From Pseudomonadota bacterium (GTDB lineage: Bacteria; Pseudomonadota; Alphaproteobacteria; Caulobacterales; Caulobacteraceae), in NCBI GenBank assembly GCA_023416055.1, contig JAEZIH010000156.1, forward strand, positions 1 to 7,869: DNA of 7,869 bases. Reading direction: 5' to 3'. A program made the position numbers and the translations under genes. Below the pieces are notes generated by a model. The model ran no database searches, was not told the origin of the DNA, and saw only the letters and a list, made by a program, of their open reading frames with translations. Of the stretch, positions 1-7,869 are shown one piece after another (the stretch's first letter is position 1; each line of letters starts with the position of its first letter).

Positions 1-1
1 C

Positions 2-2446
<2,445 letters not shown>

Positions 2447-2451
2447 TTAAT

Positions 2452-2480
2452 CTGACGCGACCGCGCCGGCCTGCTAGCGT
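2452..2480 (+). promoter_or_regulatory. Probable housekeeping-sigma promoter for the M28 peptidase and lipoprotein genes
   Basis: CTGACGC at 2452-2458 matches six of seven positions of the Caulobacter -35 consensus TTGACGS. After a 14-nt spacer, GCTAGCGT at 2473-2480 resembles the -10 consensus GCTANAWC, with its GCTA core intact. The expected transcription start near 2486-2488 would leave a short leader of about 16-18 nt, just enough to hold the GAGGGA Shine-Dalgarno at 2492-2497. The assignment assumes a Caulobacter-like sigma factor. No equally good match was seen on the other strand for ligA. Confidence 0.5.
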
Positions 2481-2503
2481 GACGGCCTCTCGAGGGAATC
2501 TCC

Positions 2504-3460
2504 ATGCGTCTTCGCCGTTTCGCCGTCCTTACCTCCGCCTCCGTCCTGCTGCTCGCCGCCTGCGCCGCACCGCAGAGCGGCTCCGCCCCGGCCGCGCCCC
2601 AGCCGTCGGCCATGCACGCCCAGCTGCTCGAGGACGTCCGCATTCTCTCCGCCGACGACATGGAAGGACGGGGAACCGGCTCCGAGGGGAGCGCCCGGGC
2701 GCGCGCCTACATCATCCAGCGGCTCGAGGCGCTTGGCGTCTCCGCCCCCGCCGTGGGCCGGGAGCAGTCCTGGGAGATGCAGGGCCGGACCCGCGAGGGC
2801 CCGAAGACCTTCAACGGCGTCAACGTGATCGGCGTCATCCCGGGGACGCGGGTGCGCGACCGCTACATCGTGGTCAGCGCCCACTACGACCACGTCGGCG
2901 TCAATGACGGCCAGATCTTCAACGGCGCCGACGACAACGCCTCTGGCGTGGCGACCATGCTGGCGCTCGCCGCCGACCTGAAGCGCGAGGCCCCGGAGCA
3001 CAGCGTGCTGATCGTGGCCTTCGACGGCGAGGAGAGGGGCCTGCTCGGCGCCCGCCACTTCGTGGAGGCCCCGCCGGTGCCGCTCGAGTCCGTCACAATG
3101 AACCTGAACTTCGACATGATCGCCCGGGCCGAGACCGACGGGAAACTGTGGGTGACCGGCACCTACCAGCATCCGAACCTGCGGCCGCTGCTCGAGCCGA
3201 TCCCGGCCAACGGCGCCGTCTCCTTCGCCTTCGGCAAGGACACGCCGGAAGACACCGGCGAGGACAACTGGGTCAGCGCCTCCGACCACGGCGCCTTCCA
3301 CCGCGCCCAGGTGCCCTTCCTCTATTTCGGTGTGAACTATCACCCGGACTACCACCGCCCGACGGATGATTTCGGGAACATCACGCCGGCGGTCTTCATC
3401 AGCTCCAGCGAACTGGCGATCGCTGGTTTCCGCGCCCTCGATCGCGGTCTGGACCGCTAG
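2504..3460 (+). CDS. M28-family zinc metallopeptidase, predicted lipoprotein
   Basis: A 318-residue predicted exported aminopeptidase-type enzyme of family M28, expected to cleave N-terminal residues from peptides with two zinc ions. A type II signal peptide runs from a basic start (MRLRRF) through a hydrophobic stretch to the lipobox LAAC, placing the lipidated cysteine at C20. Ala follows it, which under the E. coli rule favours the outer membrane. A low-complexity Ala/Pro/Ser linker covers about 21-35. The fold begins at RILSADDMEGRGTGS (46-60). Family metal and catalytic residues are all visible: H127 and D129 in SAHYDH, D143 in ADDNASG, E176-E177 in DGEERG, D204 in NFDMI, and H284 in DYHRPTDD; a SDHGAF motif lies at 260-265. 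No protease-associated (PA) insert is seen. The start has a good GAGGGA Shine-Dalgarno at 2492-2497, 6 nt away. It is probably co-transcribed with the next gene. The substrate cannot be told from sequence. Confidence 0.93.
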   Translation: MRLRRFAVLTSASVLLLAACAAPQSGSAPAAPQPSAMHAQLLEDVRILSADDMEGRGTGSEGSARARAYIIQRLEALGVSAPAVGREQSWEMQGRTREGPKTFNGVNVIGVIPGTRVRDRYIVVSAHYDHVGVNDGQIFNGADDNASGVATMLALAADLKREAPEHSVLIVAFDGEERGLLGARHFVEAPPVPLESVTMNLNFDMIARAETDGKLWVTGTYQHPNLRPLLEPIPANGAVSFAFGKDTPEDTGEDNWVSASDHGAFHRAQVPFLYFGVNYHPDYHRPTDDFGNITPAVFISSSELAIAGFRALDRGLDR

Positions 3461-3506
3461 TCGACAGAGAGCCGGCGGCGTGATTTTCTGAGGGCGGGAG
3501 GGTCCT

Positions 3507-4070
3507 ATGCACGCCAGATCACTGTCCGCCGCCGCGTTCGCCATGGCGCTCGTTGTCACTGCCTGCGACCGCATGGCCGCGCCGTCAGACGCGCCCGAGC
3601 CCGCGCCGGCCGCCGCCGGTTTCAGCCACGCCCTGACCTCTGACCTGTCCGGCTACTACCTGCCCGCCGAGCCTGTCCGCGCCGGCAAATGGAGCCTGCA
3701 CCACGTCTTCGTGGGCCAGGCCTCGGAGTTCGAGGCATGGGAGGGCGGCGAGCGCAGCGAGACCTTCGGTCCCGTGATGCTCCAGTTCGAGGATGAGACC
3801 AGTCCCATGGTCCGGACCGAGCTGGGCGAAACGCGCAGCGGCACGGCCCGGGTCCTGCCGACCTCCTATCAGGTCACGGACGACTCGGTGACCTTCGCCG
3901 GCCGTTCGGACGAGCTGGGCGAGGTGCGCTTCGAGGGTCGGCTGGATCAGGGCGCCCTGGCCACGGCCCGGCGCAATCTCGGGGGCGCGGGGGCGGTGAT
4001 GACCGGAACCCTGATCGCGGGCGGCCAGACCTTCCACGACGTGCGCCTGCGCTGGTGGATGGGCGACTGA
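3507..4070 (+). CDS. Predicted lipoprotein of unknown function
   Basis: A 187-residue protein that I do not recognise. A short positively charged start (MHARS) and a hydrophobic stretch lead to the lipobox VTAC with C20 as the lipidated residue, so it is very probably exported and anchored. The residue after the cysteine is Asp (D21), which in E. coli causes inner-membrane retention. A Pro/Ala linker follows (about 24-37). The rest, about 40-187, is a single compact region rich in Gly, Thr, Val and acidic residues, suggesting a small beta-rich domain; it holds SGYYLPAEPV, WSLHHVFVG and a terminal LRWWMGD, and no catalytic motif or internal cysteine. The start is supported by GGGAGGG at 3496-3502, 4 nt before the ATG. 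It lies 46 nt after the peptidase gene with no visible terminator between, so an operon is likely. Its TGA is 6 nt from the opposing ppx stop. Coding status is well supported; function is unknown. Confidence 0.85.
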   Translation: MHARSLSAAAFAMALVVTACDRMAAPSDAPEPAPAAAGFSHALTSDLSGYYLPAEPVRAGKWSLHHVFVGQASEFEAWEGGERSETFGPVMLQFEDETSPMVRTELGETRSGTARVLPTSYQVTDDSVTFAGRSDELGEVRFEGRLDQGALATARRNLGGAGAVMTGTLIAGGQTFHDVRLRWWMGD

Positions 4071-4076
4071 CGGGCC

Positions 4077-5567
4077 TTACGCTCCGTTCCGGATGTCCAA
4101 CTTGAGCTCAAGCGCCTCGGCCAGCGCCTTGGCGCGCCGGCGCGTCTGCTCGCCCAGCAGCACATCGGCGTAACCCTCGGCCGCAGACAGCACCAGGGCG
4201 CCTCTCTCGACCTCGATGCGGGCGTTGGCCAGCAGTTGCGGTGATCGGCCCGACAGATCGCAGGCCAGCCGGATGGCCAGGCCCAGCGCCCGCGCCGCCG
4301 CCCTCTGCTCGCCGCTCAGCAGGCGCTCGACTGTTTCCGGCTCCGGCGTGGCCGCCCCGCCGCCGTAGCGGGCGTTGACGGCGGCGGCGAGGAAGGCGCG
4401 CTCGGCGTGCGACTGGCCCGGGATCGGGGCGCGCAGCACCTGATCGAAGGCCAGTTCGACGCGGTGATCCGGATGCAGACGCGCGCCCAGATCGGCCAGC
4501 CGGCAGGCGGCGTCAGCCAGGTGGCGGTCCCGCACCCGGCCGAACGCCTTGGGCAGGGCCGCGACGACGGGCTCAATCCAGCCCAGAACCGCGCCCGGCA
4601 GTCCAGGAGATACGCCCTGCCGCGCTCCCAGCGCGGCGCAACCGGCCAGCAGGGGGTCTGCCTTGGCCGTCTCTCCGTCCAGCGCCTCGAACAGCAGGCC
4701 TTCCCGCACTCCCCAGGCCGACACCACGATGCGTTTCAGGCCGAGCCGGTCGATCAGGCTTTCCAGCACCATGGCAGCATGCGGAAGGGTCTCGGCCCGC
4801 TTCTTCGACACGCCCTTCCATCGCTCCAGCGAGGCCCGCGAGGACCGACCGATCACCCGCGCGATCTCCAGCGCTTCGCCGGCGTCCATCTCGTACTGGT
4901 GCACGATCTGCAGCGGATAGCGCGCATGCGCCATGTGCATCTGGGCGAGCGAACGCCAGGCGCCGCCCACGGCGTACAGGGTTTCGGCGCGGTATTCGCC
5001 GGCGGTCTCCAGCCGGCTGGCGATGGCCTCGCGGGCGTCCCGACCAGCCGCGGACTTGCCGGTCATCGAGAAGGGGCCCAGCGGCAGGGTGACGCCGCGC
5101 CCCACCTCGCCGTCACGGACGCTGACCAACTCAAGGCTCGACCCGCCCAGATCGGCCACCACGCCCTCGGCGCCGGGGATGCCGCCGACCAGGCCCAGTG
5201 CGGCGTAGCGCGCCTCTTCCTCGCCGGACAGCACCCGGATGACCAGGCCGGTCTCGGCGGCGACCCGCTCGCAGAAGGCCTGTCCGTCTGCGGCTTCGCG
5301 CACGGCGGCGGTGGCGGCGACGAAGGTCTGCACCGGCTTTACGCCGTCCAGCACGGCGGCGAAGCGCTTCAGGGCGGTGACCGCGGTTTCGATGCCGTCC
5401 CCGGCCAGCCGACCCGTGGCGGCGAGCTCCCGCCCGAGGCCGGCGAGCACCTTCTCGTTGAAGACGGTCCAGATGGCCCGGCCTTCGAGCCGATAGAGCA
5501 CCAGCCGGATCGAGTTCGAACCGATATCGATGACGGCGAACTCTCGCTGCTGGGCGGTCTCAGGCAT
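4077..5567 (-). CDS. ppx: Ppx/GppA family phosphatase (exopolyphosphatase)
   Basis: A 496-residue cytoplasmic enzyme of the actin-like ATPase superfamily. Family members release terminal phosphate from polyphosphate (Ppx) and/or hydrolyse pppGpp to ppGpp (GppA). The first phosphate-binding loop is at 12-24 (VIDIGSNS), the acidic cluster SGEEEAR at 114-120 contains the expected catalytic glutamate, and the second loop DLGGSSLEL is at 139-147, with Ser where Ppx often has Gly. YAVGGAWR (198-205) and a conserved SAWGVREGLL (283-292) follow. The C-terminal half carries the HD-like helical domain of long Ppx proteins (HPDHR at 365-369). Length matches both Ppx (about 513) and GppA (about 494) of E. 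coli, so substrate preference is judged from its linkage to ppk. The ATG at 5567 was chosen: it overlaps the ppk stop by one base (TGATG), with GGAAGAAG five bases upstream inside ppk. A TTG one codon earlier is a weaker alternative. Confidence 0.93.
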   Translation of the reverse strand: MPETAQQREFAVIDIGSNSIRLVLYRLEGRAIWTVFNEKVLAGLGRELAATGRLAGDGIETAVTALKRFAAVLDGVKPVQTFVAATAAVREAADGQAFCERVAAETGLVIRVLSGEEEARYAALGLVGGIPGAEGVVADLGGSSLELVSVRDGEVGRGVTLPLGPFSMTGKSAAGRDAREAIASRLETAGEYRAETLYAVGGAWRSLAQMHMAHARYPLQIVHQYEMDAGEALEIARVIGRSSRASLERWKGVSKKRAETLPHAAMVLESLIDRLGLKRIVVSAWGVREGLLFEALDGETAKADPLLAGCAALGARQGVSPGLPGAVLGWIEPVVAALPKAFGRVRDRHLADAACRLADLGARLHPDHRVELAFDQVLRAPIPGQSHAERAFLAAAVNARYGGGAATPEPETVERLLSGEQRAAARALGLAIRLACDLSGRSPQLLANARIEVERGALVLSAAEGYADVLLGEQTRRRAKALAEALELKLDIRNGA

Positions 5568-5569
5568 CA
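5565..5569 (-). promoter_or_regulatory. ppk-ppx stop/start overlap (TGATG)
   Basis: The TGA stop of ppk (5569-5567) and the ATG of ppx (5567-5565) share one A. The ribosome-binding stretch GGAAGAAG at 5580-5573 is made from the last Lys codons of ppk. Such junctions commonly give translational coupling by re-initiation, so ppx synthesis is expected to depend on ppk translation. Confidence 0.8.
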
Positions 5570-7789
5570 ACGCTTCTTCCGCGAGGGCTCGTAGCTCAGC
5601 TGCCGGGGCAGGGTCTTCACCTTGCGCCCTCGGCCGGACAGGCTGGGATTGGTCATGAAGTAGCGGTGCGCCGAGAACGGCCGCTCGGGATCGACGGGCG
5701 TGACCCGGTGATAGTCGCCTTCCGCGTCCAGCACCCAGCTCTGGGCGTCGTCCTTCAGATTGGCGACCATGATCTGGTCCAGCACCTGATCGTGCACGGT
5801 GGCGTTCAGCACCGGTGTCATCACCTCGACGCGCCGGTCCAGGTTGCGGGTCATCCAGTCAGCCGACGAGATGAACAGCTTGGCCCGGTCATGCGGCAGC
5901 TCGCGGCCGTTGGCGAAGGCGACGATTCGGGCGTGTTCCAGGAAGCGGCCGACGATCGATTTGACCCGGATGTTCTCGGACAGCCCCGGCACCCCGGGCC
6001 GCAGGCAGCAGATGCCGCGCACCACCAGCTCGATGCGCACGCCCCACTGGCTGGCGCGGTACAGGGCGTCAATGATCTTGGGATCGACCAGGGCATTCAG
6101 CTTGGCCCAGATCGCCGCCGGCTCGCCCTTCGCCGCCGCCGCCATCTCCCGCCCGATCAGATCGAGCAGCGTCTCCTTCATGGTCAGGGGCGAGACCACC
6201 AGGGCCTCCAGCTGCTCGGGCGTGGCGTAGCCGGTTATGTAGTTGAACACCCGCGTGGCGTCCCGGCCCAGCACGGGCTCGCAGGTGAACAGGCTCAGGT
6301 CCGTGTAAACCTTGGCCGTGACCGGGTGGTAGTTGCCGGTGCCGAAGTGGCAGTAGGTGCGCAGGCTCTCGCCCTCGCGCCGCACCACCACGCTCAGCTT
6401 GGCGTGGGTCTTGTACTCGACGAAGCCGAAGACGACGTGGACGCCCGCCCGCTCCATGGCCCGGGCCCATTTCAGGTTGGCCTCTTCATCGAAGCGGGCT
6501 TTGATCTCGACCAGGGCGGTGACGTTCTTGCCGTTCTCCGCCGCCTCGATAAGGGCCGCGACGATCGGGCTGTCCCGCGAGGTGCGGTACAGGGTCTGCT
6601 TGATGGCGATGACGTGTGGATCGCGCGCCGCCTGGCGCAGGAACTGGACCACCACGTCGAAGCTCTCGAACGGGTGGTGGATCAGCATGTCCTTCTCGCG
6701 GACCGCCGCGAAGATGTCGCCCCCGTTGTCCCTGACCCGTTCGGGATAGCGCGGCTCATAGCCGGGGAATTTCAGATCGGGATGGCCGCTGGGGATCAGG
6801 TCCGCGACCTGCGCCAGCCCCAGCATGCCGTCGACCACGACGACGTCCTGGGGCGCGGCGTCCAGCTGGGCGATGATGAAGGTGCGCAGATCGTCCGGCA
6901 TCGACGCCTGGATCTTGATCCGCACCACCGAGCCGAGCCGGCGCTGCTTCAGCGCCTCCTCGAACTCCATCACCAGGTCCTCGGCCTCTTCCTCGATCTC
7001 GATGTCGGAATCGCGGATCAGGCGGAAGACGCCGCGCTCCAGCACCTCGCAGCCGGGGAACAGGTGATCGATGAACAGCATCAGCAGCCCTTCGAGGGCC
7101 ACGAAGCGCCGCCGGCCCGGCTTCGACCGACCGTCCGTGGCGAGGGGCCAGAACCGCTTCACCTGCGTCGGCACCGGCACCAGGGCGTAGAGCGTGCGGT
7201 TGTCCGACCGCCGCCGCAGCTTCAGCGCCAGCGAGAAGCCGAGGTTGGGCAGGAAGGGGAAGGGGTGGGCCGGATCGATCGCCATCGGCGTCAGCACGGC
7301 GAACAGCTGATTGAGGAATTCCGGCTCCAGGCGGTCCCGTTCGGTGCGGGTGATCTTCTTCGGATCGACCACCTCGATGCCTGCAGCGGCCAGTTCCTTG
7401 CGCAGGCTGCGCCAACGCTCCTGCTGCTCGGCCATCAGCCGCCCGGCTGCGACGCCGATCTTCTCCAGCTGCTCCGCCGGGGTCAGGCCGTCGGCCGACA
7501 CCACGCGCACACGCTCGCGCACCTGTCCCTTCAGGCCGGCGACGCGGGTCATGAAGAACTCGTCCAGATTGCTGGCCGAAATCGACAGGAAGCGCAGCCG
7601 CTCCAGCAGCGGGTGGGCGGGGTTGGCGGCCTCCTCCAGCACCCGCCCGTTGAACTTCAGCCACGAGATCTCGCGATTGAAGAAGCGGGCCGGCGAGGCC
7701 ATCAGCTCCTCGGACAGGCTCCACTGCGGCGCGCGGGAGGAGGGGACCTCCTCGCCGGTCGTCTCGTCCGTGATCGCCGCGTCGCTCAT
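5567..7789 (-). CDS. ppk: Polyphosphate kinase 1
   Basis: Makes long-chain inorganic polyphosphate reversibly from ATP through a phosphohistidine intermediate, usually as an oligomer associated with the inner membrane. The 740-residue protein has the N domain starting at [12 protein letters not shown] (36-47, with the ATP-binding Asn at 47), the middle domain about 140-340, and two phospholipase D-like C domains. Key residues are R402 in LYRTS and R432 in ARFDEEAN (Mg/phosphate binding), H462 in YKTHAKLS as the phosphorylated histidine, H481 in [11 protein letters not shown], and H619 in FLEHARI; these match E. coli R375, R405, H435, H454 and H592. The end is basic (SRKKR). The start MSDAAITDE at 7789 gives a family-like N terminus, but it has no strong Shine-Dalgarno. 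The frame is open to the window edge with another ATG at 7861 (24 more residues), so the true start is not settled. It forms an operon with ppx through the TGATG overlap. Confidence 0.95.
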   Translation of the reverse strand: MSDAAITDETTGEEVPSSRAPQWSLSEELMASPARFFNREISWLKFNGRVLEEAANPAHPLLERLRFLSISASNLDEFFMTRVAGLKGQVRERVRVVSADGLTPAEQLEKIGVAAGRLMAEQQERWRSLRKELAAAGIEVVDPKKITRTERDRLEPEFLNQLFAVLTPMAIDPAHPFPFLPNLGFSLALKLRRRSDNRTLYALVPVPTQVKRFWPLATDGRSKPGRRRFVALEGLLMLFIDHLFPGCEVLERGVFRLIRDSDIEIEEEAEDLVMEFEEALKQRRLGSVVRIKIQASMPDDLRTFIIAQLDAAPQDVVVVDGMLGLAQVADLIPSGHPDLKFPGYEPRYPERVRDNGGDIFAAVREKDMLIHHPFESFDVVVQFLRQAARDPHVIAIKQTLYRTSRDSPIVAALIEAAENGKNVTALVEIKARFDEEANLKWARAMERAGVHVVFGFVEYKTHAKLSVVVRREGESLRTYCHFGTGNYHPVTAKVYTDLSLFTCEPVLGRDATRVFNYITGYATPEQLEALVVSPLTMKETLLDLIGREMAAAAKGEPAAIWAKLNALVDPKIIDALYRASQWGVRIELVVRGICCLRPGVPGLSENIRVKSIVGRFLEHARIVAFANGRELPHDRAKLFISSADWMTRNLDRRVEVMTPVLNATVHDQVLDQIMVANLKDDAQSWVLDAEGDYHRVTPVDPERPFSAHRYFMTNPSLSGRGRKVKTLPRQLSYEPSRKKR

Positions 7790-7849
7790 GGCGCGGTTCT
7801 GGCCCGCCGCGCTGGCCGCTGCAACCTCGGCGTCGGACAGCGAAACGCC

Positions 7850-7869
7850 GGCCGGTCGCATGACCGGCC
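7850..7869. repeat. 8-bp GC-rich inverted repeat at the right edge
   Basis: GGCCGGTC (7850-7857) and GACCGGCC (7862-7869) are perfect inverted copies separated by 4 nt. In minus-strand RNA this is an 8-bp stem with loop AUGC, the loop containing the alternative upstream ppk start codon (7861-7859). It may extend beyond the window. No clear U-tract follows on the minus strand (only TTT a few bases later), so a terminator is not supported. Confidence 0.5.

Noticed and set aside
2486..2495. Possible hairpin CCT-CTCG-AGG covering the peptidase Shine-Dalgarno
   Set aside because: Only three base pairs close the loop, too weak to control translation without other support.
3461..3506. Possible terminator or promoter between the two lipoprotein genes
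   Set aside because: The 46 nt contain a GCCGGC word and a short T-run but no stem of useful length followed by T residues, and no -35/-10 pair.
2474..3574. Minus-strand open frame opposite the M28 peptidase (366 codons)
   Set aside because: The plus strand encodes a complete M28 protein with signal peptide, metal ligands and ribosome-binding site. The antisense frame is Val/Gly/His-rich and spans two real genes.
4071..4076. Bidirectional terminator at the convergent junction
   Set aside because: Six bases cannot hold one, and no stem-loop with T-tract was seen in the adjoining gene ends.
5568..5570. TTG start for ppx one codon upstream of the ATG
   Set aside because: It adds only one residue and the adjacent ATG is stronger and at better spacing from GGAAGAAG.
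4407..5594. Long open frame on the plus strand opposite ppx (395 codons)
   Set aside because: Antisense shadow of ppx with biased His/Gln/Arg/Gly composition and no domain signal.

Overview
This window reads as an ordinary stretch of core chromosome from a GC-rich alphaproteobacterium. The Caulobacterales, and Brevundimonas-like organisms in particular, are the best guess. The reasons are strong G/C bias at third codon positions, a 779-residue LigA that is longer than the enterobacterial enzyme, a ppk-ppx pair of the kind common in Alphaproteobacteria, and a promoter-like site matching the Caulobacter housekeeping sigma consensus (TTGACGS, 10-14 nt, GCTANAWC). The genus is an inference from sequence style, not a database result.

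Layout from left to right: ligA (NAD-dependent DNA ligase) is on the minus strand at 2-2341 and is complete. A 162-nt divergent intergenic region follows (2342-2503), holding a likely promoter for the rightward genes and a 14-bp perfect palindrome. Two plus-strand genes come next, separated by 46 nt: an M28-family zinc peptidase lipoprotein (2504-3460) and a small lipoprotein of unknown function (3507-4070). They end only 6 nt from the stop codon of the opposing ppx gene. On the minus strand, ppk (5567-7789) and ppx/gppA (4077-5567) form a two-gene operon overlapping in a TGATG junction. There is no gene-free stretch over 300 nt, and I see no tRNA, rRNA, CRISPR array, insertion sequence or sign of recent transfer.

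Polyphosphate kinase makes inorganic polyphosphate from ATP. The Ppx/GppA enzyme removes terminal phosphates from polyphosphate and/or converts pppGpp to ppGpp. Their coupled translation would set synthesis and breakdown from one transcript. LigA seals nicks in replication and repair and has no evident functional link to its neighbours. The two lipoproteins probably act in the cell envelope and are likely co-transcribed, but their substrates and partners are unknown.

I did not find a clearly new biological system. The points most worth a second look are the atypical zinc-finger spacing and the extra segment in LigA, the unidentified lipoprotein with Asp after its lipidated Cys, the very tight convergent junction, and a GC-rich hairpin at the right edge that holds an alternative ppk start codon in its loop.
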